Position numbers and translations under genes: made by a program
Assembly (NCBI GenBank): GCA_946886325.1
Contig: CAMPIK010000092.1
Span: 1-8,031, forward strand
Reading direction: 5' to 3'
DNA length: 8,031 nt
Source of the DNA: an uncultured Shinella sp.
Lineage (GTDB): Bacteria > Pseudomonadota > Alphaproteobacteria > Rhizobiales > Rhizobiaceae
Notes under the pieces: model-generated
Told to the model about the DNA's origin: nothing
The model's database searches: none
What the model saw: only the letters and a program-made list of their open reading frames with translations
Shown: positions 1 through 6,016 of the stretch, in pieces
Layout of the letters: every line of letters starts with the position of its first letter
How positions within the stretch are numbered: position 1 is the stretch's first letter

Positions 1-84
1 CAGGATCGTATCGCCCGACACCGCCCCCGCCTCGATCAGCGCCCGCACGACCTGACCTTCCCGTCCCGTGACCACGATTCGCAT
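1..84 (-). CDS. rfbD: dTDP-4-dehydrorhamnose reductase, N-terminal fragment (runs off left edge)
   Basis: Reading the minus strand from an ATG at 84-82 gives 28 codons beginning MRIVVTGREGQVVRALIE and continuing off the window. A beta strand (MRIVVTG) followed by G7-R-E-G10-Q-V is the Rossmann NAD(P)H-binding start typical of RmlD/RfbD (compare the GKTGQVG type in enterobacteria; here the third glycine is valine). The family reduces dTDP-4-dehydro-L-rhamnose to dTDP-L-rhamnose, the last step in making the rhamnose donor for O-antigen or exopolysaccharide, and is cytoplasmic. The start is supported by a GAGGGG ribosome-binding site 5 nt upstream (minus strand) and by a consensus promoter behind it. 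The rest of the gene, and probably other rfb genes, lie to the left. Only the N-terminus is visible, so another Rossmann reductase of the extended SDR group is possible but less likely. Confidence 0.75.
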   Translation of the reverse strand, partial: MRIVVTGREGQVVRALIEAGAVSGDTIL

Positions 85-116
85 GTCCGCCCCTCTTCGT
101 CTCCGATTTCGGGAAT

Positions 117-145
117 GCTGTAGGCAGTGGCGCAAAGGCTGTCAA
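117..145 (-). promoter_or_regulatory. Sigma-70-type promoter for rfbD
   Basis: On the minus strand TTGACA (145-140) is followed after 17 nt by TACAGC (122-117); shifting one base gives CTACAG with 16 nt. The -35 box is a perfect consensus and the -10 resembles alphaproteobacterial boxes. Transcription would begin near 110, leaving a leader of about 26 nt that contains the GAGGGG ribosome-binding site. This is seen by motif only. Confidence 0.55.
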
Positions 146-180
146 ATCGCCGGCGACCCGTCATGCGCGGGCTCCCGACA

Positions 181-192
181 CCGTCCGGACGG
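181..192. repeat. 12-bp perfect palindrome CCGTCCGGACGG
   Basis: CCGTCCGGACGG reads identically on both strands. It lies in the divergent rfbD / GGDEF-EAL intergenic region, upstream of both promoters' likely cores. It could be an operator or a structural element; GC-rich sequence makes short palindromes fairly common, so function is uncertain. Confidence 0.4.
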
Positions 193-200
193 CGCTTTCT

Positions 201-214
201 GCCGGATTTCCGGC
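201..214. repeat. Short inverted repeat GCCGGA-TT-TCCGGC
   Basis: Six-base arms separated by two bases, 8 bp after the preceding palindrome. No T-run follows on either strand, so it is not a convincing terminator. With its neighbour it forms a pair of dyads about 21 bp centre to centre (186.5 and 207.5), which could place two protein dimers on the same DNA face. Confidence 0.35.
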
Positions 215-242
215 CTGCTCAGCGATTATTAAGCTCTTGCTC

Positions 243-248
243 CTAGAC
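243..248 (+). promoter_or_regulatory. Possible -10 element (CTAGAC) for the GGDEF-EAL gene
   Basis: CTAGAC resembles the alphaproteobacterial -10 box and follows an AT-rich island (GATTATTAAGC, 224-234) that stands out in GC-rich DNA. No matching -35 hexamer sits at the usual 16-18 nt distance, so an activator or a different sigma factor would be needed. The TTAA in the island is only half of a CtrA-type TTAA-N7-TTAA site. Weak evidence. Confidence 0.22.
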
Positions 249-257
249 TGATCGGAT

Positions 258-2987
258 ATGCCCAGAAGAAACATAGCGGACATGACGGGGGTCTCGACGC
301 TGCGGATGAAGTCTTTTCTCTTGCGGATTGTCGCTGTCCGGACCTTCGTTCGGGCGCGGCAGCACTATCTGCCGGCCATTGCGATCACGCTGGCCGTTGG
401 CGTCGCCGTCGTCTTTGCCGATCGGCAAAAGAACAGCCTCGAGGAAGAATATCTCCGCTCCTATGTCACGCGGCAATTGTCGGTGCTGCGCTCCAATCTG
501 GAGGGCAAGATCCGCGGCGACGTCAAGCTGGTGCAGGGTTTCGTGGCGACGCTGTCGAGCGAGCCTGATATGAGCCAGGAACGCTTCGACGACCTAGCGA
601 GGCGCACCTTCGAGGACGACAGCCAGTTGCGCAACCTGGCGCTCGCGCCGGGACTGGTGGTGACCCGGGTCTTCCCACTCAAGGGCAACGAGAAGTCGCT
701 CGGCCTCGACTACAATCGCAACGCGGCCCAGCGCGCCGCCGCGATGCTCGTGCGCGACACCGGCAAGATGGTGCTGACCGGCCCGGTCGATCTCGTGCAG
801 GGCGGCCGCGGTCTGATCGCGCGCTATCCCGTCTACGAAGACGAGGCCGACGGCAATCGCCGCTTCTGGGGCATCGCTTCGGCCGTCATCGACCTCGACA
901 AACTGCTCGAGCGCAGCGGCGTGACGCGGCCCGGCCTGCCGATCGCGGTCGCGATCGTGAACCAGTCTTCGTCCGGCGTCCTGCAAAAGGTCTTTCTAGG
1001 CGATATCTCCGTGCTGTCGAACGACCCGATCCGCATGTCGATCGATCTCGGCCACGAGAAATGGATGATGGCGGCCATGCCGCGCACGGGCTGGGAACAA
1101 CAGGCGGGCACGCAATGGGCCTTCCGCTCGCTGCTTGCCGTTCTCGCCGCCCTCGTCGTGGCACCGCTCTACTGGGCGGGCTATCTCATGAAGGAGCGCC
1201 AGAAACATATAGCGGCGCTCCAGGATCGCGAGGACAAGCTCGAAGCCCTCTCGCAGCGGCTCGAACTGGCGCTCGATGCCTCCAAGGTCGGTGTCTGGGA
1301 ATTCGACGTCGCCAGCGGCAGCCTCTACTGGGACATCCGCATGCGCCATCTCTACGGCGTGTCGCCGGACAAGGCGGTGTGTGGCTATGAAGACTGGCGC
1401 GCCGCGCTTCATGCCGACGATCTTCCCGAAGCCGAACGCGTCTTCGCCGCGGCGATCGACGGCAACAGCGAATATCGCACCGGCTTTCGCGTGGTCGCGC
1501 CTGATGGATCGATCCGGCATATCCGCGCCCACGGCATGACCTACCGCACGCCATCCGGCTCCAAGCGCGTCATCGGCGCCAACTGGGATATTACGGCGGA
1601 CATCGAACTGCAGGAGGAACTCCGGCAGGCGAAGCAACGCACGGAGATGCAGAACCGCGAGCTGGAGAACGCCCGCAGGGCGATGGAGCACAATTCGCTG
1701 CACGACGCCCTGACTGGCCTGCCGAACCGGCGCTATCTCGACCAGAAGCTTGCGGATGCGGAGGAGCGCGACACGCCGCTCGCCCTGCTCCATATCGACC
1801 TCGACCGGTTCAAGGAAATCAACGATACGCTCGGCCATGCCGCCGGCGACGAGATCCTGAAACGGTCGGCGACCGTTCTGCGCAGCACGATTGCCGATGG
1901 CGACTTCATCGCCCGCATCGGCGGCGACGAGTTCGTGCTGCTCTCCACCGAAGCGCGCACCAGCGCCGACTTCGTGACGCTGGCTGAGCGTCTCGTGCGG
2001 ATGGTGAGCGAACCGATCGTGCTCGACGGCCATGAATGCCGCATCGGCGCGAGCGTCGGCGTAGCCATGCGCGCATCGACCGACGAGACGCCGAAGCAGC
2101 TTCTGGTCAACGCGGACCTGGCGCTCTACGAAGCCAAGCGGCGCGGCCGCAACCGCGTCGAATATTTCAACGATGCGCTTCGGCTCAACTCGATCCAGAC
2201 CAAGCGCACGAGCGACGAAATCCTGCGCGGCATCGAACGCGGCGAATTCGTCGCCCATTACCAGCCGCAGTTCGACGCCACCACGCTCGAAATCGTCGGC
2301 GTCGAGGCGCTGGCGCGCTGGGAGCATCCCGATCGCGGATTGCTTGCGCCGGATGCCTTTCTGTCGATCGCCGACAGCCTCAACGTCGTACCGGCGATCG
2401 ACGAGGCCGTCCTCGACCAGGCGCTTTTCCAGTACACGCGGTGGCAGGCAAACGACCTGCGCATCCCGAAGGTCTCCGTCAACGTGTCCTGCCAGCGGCT
2501 CAGGGACGAACGGCTGATCGCCAAGCTCAAGGCGCTGCAGATCCAGCCCGGCTCGGTGTCGTTCGAGCTGCTGGAATCGATCTCCTTCGACAGCGCCGAC
2601 GATGGGCTTCGCAGCGCCATCGACGACATCAAGGCGCTCGGCATCGAGATCGAGATCGACGATTTCGGCACCGGCTACGCCTCGATCGTCAGCCTTCTCG
2701 AACTGTCGCCGCGCCGGCTGAAGATCGACCGGCGGCTCGTCATGCCGATCCTCGGCTCGCCCTCGCAACAGCAGCTCGTCCGCTCGATCATCGAGATCGG
2801 CCGTGCGCGAAACATCGAGATCGTCGCCGAAGGCGTCGAGACGATGGCACATGCCCGCATGCTGCGCGACCTCGGCTGCCACACGCTCCAGGGCTATGCC
2901 TTCGCGCGACCAATGTCGGCGGAGACGCTGCTCGGCTTCGTGCGGGAACGCGCCTGGATGCAGGCGCCTCGGCGGGATACCGCGTGA
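258..2987 (+). CDS. Membrane CHASE-PAS-GGDEF-EAL bifunctional c-di-GMP protein
   Basis: A 909-residue inner-membrane sensor that probably makes and/or degrades cyclic di-GMP. Domains in order: membrane segment ~37-54; periplasmic CHASE domain ~75-275 (FPLKGNEKSLGLDY and the TGPVDLVQGGRG stretch are typical); membrane segment ~289-311; coil ~312-338; PAS/PAC ~333-452 with a coil to ~480; GGDEF ~480-637; EAL ~648-895. The GGDEF site has D483-LTGLPNRR, D514-x-D-RFK and the intact motif G555-G-D-E-F559. The EAL site keeps E683-A-L, N742, E770, D801-D802, K822, E858 and Q878, so hydrolase activity is expected. The inhibitory RxxD site reads A546-D-G-D549, lacking arginine. The 258 ATG has no Shine-Dalgarno; in-frame ATGs at 282 and 306 are alternatives and do not change any domain. 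It is not obviously co-transcribed with either neighbour. The ligand of CHASE and the net activity cannot be told from sequence. Confidence 0.93.
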   Translation: MPRRNIADMTGVSTLRMKSFLLRIVAVRTFVRARQHYLPAIAITLAVGVAVVFADRQKNSLEEEYLRSYVTRQLSVLRSNLEGKIRGDVKLVQGFVATLSSEPDMSQERFDDLARRTFEDDSQLRNLALAPGLVVTRVFPLKGNEKSLGLDYNRNAAQRAAAMLVRDTGKMVLTGPVDLVQGGRGLIARYPVYEDEADGNRRFWGIASAVIDLDKLLERSGVTRPGLPIAVAIVNQSSSGVLQKVFLGDISVLSNDPIRMSIDLGHEKWMMAAMPRTGWEQQAGTQWAFRSLLAVLAALVVAPLYWAGYLMKERQKHIAALQDREDKLEALSQRLELALDASKVGVWEFDVASGSLYWDIRMRHLYGVSPDKAVCGYEDWRAALHADDLPEAERVFAAAIDGNSEYRTGFRVVAPDGSIRHIRAHGMTYRTPSGSKRVIGANWDITADIELQEELRQAKQRTEMQNRELENARRAMEHNSLHDALTGLPNRRYLDQKLADAEERDTPLALLHIDLDRFKEINDTLGHAAGDEILKRSATVLRSTIADGDFIARIGGDEFVLLSTEARTSADFVTLAERLVRMVSEPIVLDGHECRIGASVGVAMRASTDETPKQLLVNADLALYEAKRRGRNRVEYFNDALRLNSIQTKRTSDEILRGIERGEFVAHYQPQFDATTLEIVGVEALARWEHPDRGLLAPDAFLSIADSLNVVPAIDEAVLDQALFQYTRWQANDLRIPKVSVNVSCQRLRDERLIAKLKALQIQPGSVSFELLESISFDSADDGLRSAIDDIKALGIEIEIDDFGTGYASIVSLLELSPRRLKIDRRLVMPILGSPSQQQLVRSIIEIGRARNIEIVAEGVETMAHARMLRDLGCHTLQGYAFARPMSAETLLGFVRERAWMQAPRRDTA

Positions 2988-3024
2988 TCCCGCGCCCTTG
3001 GATCAGCGGCCAGCGCCCCTGAAC

Positions 3025-3046
3025 ATATTGAGCGGCGATTCAATAT
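3025..3046. promoter_or_regulatory. Operator-like dyad 1 (ATATTGA-N8-TCAATAT) upstream of the -35 box
   Basis: A perfect 7-bp inverted repeat with an 8-base centre, ending 3 bp before the -35 hexamer of the transporter promoter. Its TTGA-N8-TCAA core recurs exactly 22 bp downstream. Size and symmetry fit a dimeric helix-turn-helix regulator. No regulator gene is in the window, and the family cannot be named from the site alone. Confidence 0.5.
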
Positions 3047-3049
3047 CAG

Positions 3050-3065
3050 TTGACTCCCGATTCAA
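3050..3065. promoter_or_regulatory. Operator-like dyad 2 (TTGA-N8-TCAA) overlapping the -35 box
   Basis: Same core and spacing as the dyad centred 22 bp upstream; the right flank is also repeated (CGATTCAATATC at 3036-3047 and CGATTCAAAATC at 3058-3069, 11 of 12 identical). The left arm is part of the -35 hexamer TTGACT, so binding here would block RNA polymerase, which suggests a repressor. A third shortened copy of the flank, CGATCAAAATC, lies at 3083-3093. Confidence 0.5.
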
Positions 3066-3078
3066 AATCTCCCTAGCT
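3050..3078 (+). promoter_or_regulatory. Sigma-70-type promoter for the transporter-amidohydrolase operon
   Basis: TTGACT (3050-3055), 17-nt spacer, CTAGCT (3073-3078): a good match to rhizobial housekeeping promoters (CTTGAC-N17-CTATAT class). The start of transcription would be near 3085, giving a leader of about 35 nt before the ATG at 3120. It also argues against translation from the in-frame TTG at 3078, which lies in the -10 box. Confidence 0.6.
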
Positions 3079-3107
3079 TGTTCGATCAAAATCCAGACGA
3101 AACAACT

Positions 3108-3112
3108 GGAGG
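3108..3112 (+). promoter_or_regulatory. Strong ribosome-binding site (GGAGG) fixing the binding-protein start
   Basis: GGAGGGGAG stands 7 nt (measured from GGAGG) before ATG 3120. It decides the start in favour of 3120 over the longer in-frame TTG reading frame from 3078, whose extra 14 residues would also bury the Tat signal. Confidence 0.7.
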
Positions 3113-3119
3113 GGAGCAC

Positions 3120-4238
3120 ATGCAGCGCATCACGTTCATCGACCGCATGGCATCGGGACGGGTTTCCCGTCGCGACATTCTGAAAAGCGCCGCCGCCTTC
3201 GGGGTCGGCGTCACCCTCATGCCGAAACTCGGCCAGGCCGCGGAAGTGCTGACCTGCCTCGAATGGACCGGCTATGACGCGCCGGAATATTTCGGCCCCT
3301 ATGTCGCGAAACACGGGGCAGGTCCCAACTTCTCGACCTTCGGCGGCGAGGAGGAGGCGCTCGCAAAAGTCCGCGCCGGTTTTGCCGCGGATGTCATGCA
3401 TCCCTGCAACTATTCCGTCGGACGCTTCGTCGAAGCCGGGCTGACAGTACCGATCGACACCAGCCGCCTCTCCCACTGGAAGGACGTCTTCCCGGCGCTC
3501 CAGACGGCGGCCGGCGTGGTCGTCGACGGAAACGTGGTCATGGCGCCGGCCGACTGGGGCAATGCCAGCATCGCCTACCGGCCGGATCTCATCGGTGATG
3601 CCTTCAAGGACGGCGAGACCTGGGGCATTTTTTACGACGACGCCTTTGCCGGCAAGGTCTCCATGCTCGACGATCCGCTCGTCATCGCCATCGGCCAGAT
3701 GGTCAAGGGCATGAGCTACAAAGAGGCCAACCTGCTCGTCGGCGCGGAATTGCAGGCCGCCAAGGAATTCGGCGCCAAGGCCGTCAACAACAGCCGCTTC
3801 CTCTGGTCCGACGCGACCGAATTGCAGCAGGGCCTGGCATCCGGCGAGATCGTCGCCGCCTATGCCTGGAACGACACGGTCAAGAACCTCAAGGACCAGG
3901 GCATCGAGGCGGTCTATGCCAAGCCGAAGGAAGGCTATTTCACCTGGTTCTGCGGCATGACGCTGCTCAATTCCGGCAAGGCCGACGTCTCGCTCGCCTA
4001 TGACTTCATCGACGCCTGGCTGTCGCCCGAGACCGGCAAGACGCTGATCGACGGGTCCGGCTACGGCCACGCCAACATGAAATCCTTCGAGATCGCCAAT
4101 CCGGAGGTCGTCAAGGCCATGGGCATCACCGACCCGGTCGAGCACATGAAGAGCGCGATCCTCTTCGAGCCGCAGCCGAGCAATGTCGTCAATGAGCAGA
4201 CGAAGGTCTGGGAGGAGATCAAGGCGCTGAAGCTCTAG
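3120..4238 (+). CDS. Tat-exported ABC transporter solute-binding protein, PotD/PotF-like
   Basis: A 372-residue periplasmic binding protein that should capture a small solute for the two permeases encoded downstream. The N-terminus has a twin-arginine signal (S16-R-R-D-I-L-K22, a hydrophobic stretch, then likely cleavage near A40). The mature part follows the PotD/PotF plan: LEWTGYD near residues 47-53, DVMHP at 91-95, SMLDDP at 181-186, AYAWNDT at 247-253 and FTWFCG at 274-279; the length suits the family. Aligning by eye to E. coli PotD, aromatic positions match (W49 to W34, Y52 to Y37, W250 to W229, W276 to W255), but the acidic amine-binding residues mostly do not (G51 for E36, V188 for E171, C278 for D257; D185 keeps D168). 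The ligand is therefore probably not a simple polyamine. It is first in an operon behind an operator-covered promoter; the stop is 16 nt before the first permease gene. Substrate unknown. Confidence 0.9.
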   Translation: MQRITFIDRMASGRVSRRDILKSAAAFGVGVTLMPKLGQAAEVLTCLEWTGYDAPEYFGPYVAKHGAGPNFSTFGGEEEALAKVRAGFAADVMHPCNYSVGRFVEAGLTVPIDTSRLSHWKDVFPALQTAAGVVVDGNVVMAPADWGNASIAYRPDLIGDAFKDGETWGIFYDDAFAGKVSMLDDPLVIAIGQMVKGMSYKEANLLVGAELQAAKEFGAKAVNNSRFLWSDATELQQGLASGEIVAAYAWNDTVKNLKDQGIEAVYAKPKEGYFTWFCGMTLLNSGKADVSLAYDFIDAWLSPETGKTLIDGSGYGHANMKSFEIANPEVVKAMGITDPVEHMKSAILFEPQPSNVVNEQTKVWEEIKALKL

Positions 4239-4254
4239 GGAGCGGTCCCGTGTC

Positions 4255-5181
4255 ATGAGACCCAGACAGCGCCGCAGCGCCGCCATTCGTTCCAGGGCCA
4301 TCGCCGGCTACGGCCTCGTGGCGGTGCTGGTCCTTGTCCTGACGGCGCCGCTTATCGCCCTGCTGACGCTGAGCTTCTGGACGCAGACCGGTTTCACGAT
4401 CGACACGACGCCGACGCTTGCCAACTACTGGAGCGTGATCGAACCATCCGACAAGCCCACGGTCTATTTCGGCATCCCCTTCCATCTCGCCAATCCCGTG
4501 CCGGCGATCCTGCTGTTGAAGTCGCTTGTCATGTCGCTGACGGCGACGGTCGCGGTCATTCTCGTCGCCTACCCGATGGCCTATTTCCTTGCCTTCCGCG
4601 TGACGAAGTACAAGGTCGTCTGGCTGATCCTCATCACCATCCCCTTCTGGACGAGCTACCTTCTGCGCGTCTTCGCCTGGAAGATCGTGCTCGGCTTCAA
4701 CGGCGCCATCAATTCCGGCCTGATGAGCCTCGGCATTATCGAAAAGCCGCTGGAATTTCTGCTCTACAATCCCGCCGCCGTGACGCTGACGCTGACCCAT
4801 GCCTGGGTGACCTTCGCGATCCTGCCGATCTATGTCTCGCTGGAAAAGATCGACCGAACGCTGCTGGAGGCGGCGACCGACCTTGGCGACAGCCGCTGGA
4901 CGCGCTTCCGGCGCATCACCCTGCCGCTGTCTCTACCGGGCGTCGTTTCGGCGGCGCTCCTGGTCTTCATCCCGACCGTCGGCGACTACGTCACCCCCAC
5001 GCTTGTCGGCGGGCCGGGCGGCACGATGATCGGCAACGCCATCCAGACGCTGTTCTTCAAGCAGGACAATGCGCCCTTGGGAGCGGCGGTCGCCATCGTC
5101 ATGATGCTGGTCATTGCCGCGATCTGCGCGCTCTTTCTCTGGGCGATCGGCTACCGCAAGCTGCGCGAACGGAGCGCCTGA
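4255..5181 (+). CDS. ABC transporter permease, PotB/PotH-like
   Basis: A 308-residue inner-membrane subunit with about six membrane segments (roughly 17-40, 88-114, 121-142, 175-195, 227-247, 275-299). The cytoplasmic EAA loop that docks on the ATPase is intact: E205-A-A-T-D-L-G211, then RITLPLSLPGV at 220-230. GDYVTPTLVGGPGG (243-256) is the conserved stretch of the PotB/PotH subgroup of spermidine/putrescine-type permeases. The long loop between the first two membrane segments (~41-87) is typical of the first permease of such pairs. A GGGAG lies 12 nt before the ATG, slightly long, and overlaps the end of the preceding gene; translational coupling is plausible. It pairs with the next permease to form the pore. 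No ATPase gene accompanies them here. Confidence 0.92.
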   Translation: MRPRQRRSAAIRSRAIAGYGLVAVLVLVLTAPLIALLTLSFWTQTGFTIDTTPTLANYWSVIEPSDKPTVYFGIPFHLANPVPAILLLKSLVMSLTATVAVILVAYPMAYFLAFRVTKYKVVWLILITIPFWTSYLLRVFAWKIVLGFNGAINSGLMSLGIIEKPLEFLLYNPAAVTLTLTHAWVTFAILPIYVSLEKIDRTLLEAATDLGDSRWTRFRRITLPLSLPGVVSAALLVFIPTVGDYVTPTLVGGPGGTMIGNAIQTLFFKQDNAPLGAAVAIVMMLVIAAICALFLWAIGYRKLRERSA

Positions 5182-5184
5182 CGC

Positions 5185-5988
5185 ATGACGCGCCGCTTCC
5201 GTTTCCTCAATCTCTACGCCGGCATCTTCCTCGTCTTCCTCTATGCGCCGGCGATCCTGCTGCCGATCTTCTCCTTCAACGACAACACCTTCGCCGTCTT
5301 CCCGCTGAAGGGTTTTACCTTCAAGCACTATGACGCGATGTTCGCCAATATCTCGATGCTGGATTCGCTGCTGAACAGCCTCCTCGTCGGCGCCATCGCC
5401 GCGGTGACGGCAACGGCCATCGGCATTCCGCTGTCGATCGCGCTCGCCCGAAGGCTGCTGCCCGGCGGCGGGGTGCTGCTCGCCACCGTCATGCTGCCGC
5501 TCGTCGTGCCGTCGATCGTCTTCGCCGTCGCCTTCCTCGTGATCCTGGTCCGCATCCTCGACGTCGGGCTTTCGCTCTGGTCGATCACCATCGCCCATGT
5601 CGTGCTCTGCCTGCCGTTCTCAGTCATGGTGCTGATGTCGCGCCTCGACGGACTGGACAGGAGCCTCGAAGAGGCATCGCGCGATCTCGGCGAGACGGCG
5701 CTCGGCACCTTCCGGCGCGTGACGCTGCCGCTCATCCTGCCGGCGGTGATTTCCAGCCTGCTGATGTGCTTCATCACCTCCTTCGACGAGTTCGTGCTCG
5801 CCTTCTTCCTGAGCGGCACCCAGCCGACCCTGCCGGTTTTCCTCTACGGCCAGCTTCGTTTCCCCAACAAGCTGCCCTCCATGCTGGCGCTCGGATCGGT
5901 GATCCTGATCGTCTCCACCCTTCTCGTCATCCTCTCCGAAATCATCCGCCGGCGCGGGGCCGCCGGCCTGACGCCGGAAGACGCGTGA
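5185..5988 (+). CDS. ABC transporter permease, PotC/PotI-like
   Basis: A 267-residue inner-membrane protein and the second half of the transport pore. About six membrane segments are visible (12-32, 62-84, 97-122, 131-152, 184-208, 235-255). The EAA loop reads L161-E-E-A-S-R-D-L-G169 with FRRVTLPLILPAV at 176-188, and the PotC/PotI hallmark SFDEFVLAFF follows at 199-208. The start codon comes only 3 nt after the stop of the upstream permease, so the two are surely co-translated; a GGAG lies 10 nt before the ATG. Length and the LPVFLYGQLRF stretch near 216-226 agree with the family. Substrate specificity is set mainly by the binding protein and cannot be read from this gene. Confidence 0.92.
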   Translation: MTRRFRFLNLYAGIFLVFLYAPAILLPIFSFNDNTFAVFPLKGFTFKHYDAMFANISMLDSLLNSLLVGAIAAVTATAIGIPLSIALARRLLPGGGVLLATVMLPLVVPSIVFAVAFLVILVRILDVGLSLWSITIAHVVLCLPFSVMVLMSRLDGLDRSLEEASRDLGETALGTFRRVTLPLILPAVISSLLMCFITSFDEFVLAFFLSGTQPTLPVFLYGQLRFPNKLPSMLALGSVILIVSTLLVILSEIIRRRGAAGLTPEDA

Positions 5989-6016
5989 CAGAAAAACCGC
6001 AACAGAGGTTCCACCC

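Noticed and set aside
224..234. CtrA-binding site in the AT-rich island upstream of the GGDEF-EAL gene
   Set aside because: Only one TTAA half is present; the TTAA-N7-TTAA arrangement is not met.
996..2882. 628-codon open frame on the minus strand opposite the GGDEF-EAL gene
   Set aside because: Antisense shadow in high-GC DNA; its translation is low-complexity R/A/D/E-rich with no domain, while the plus strand shows clear motifs throughout.
2985..3005. Inverted repeat TGATCC-N9-GGATCA at the end of the GGDEF-EAL gene as a terminator
   Set aside because: The stem is only 6 bp with a 9-base loop and no T-run follows; too weak to call.
2036..3022. 328-codon plus-strand frame overlapping the EAL half
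   Set aside because: R/A/P/H-rich translation typical of a shifted frame in GC-rich coding DNA; the EAL motifs are in the other frame without interruption.
3003..4301. 432-codon minus-strand open frame opposite the binding-protein gene
   Set aside because: Mirror of the codon bias of the true gene; it spans the promoter and both gene boundaries and has no recognisable domain.
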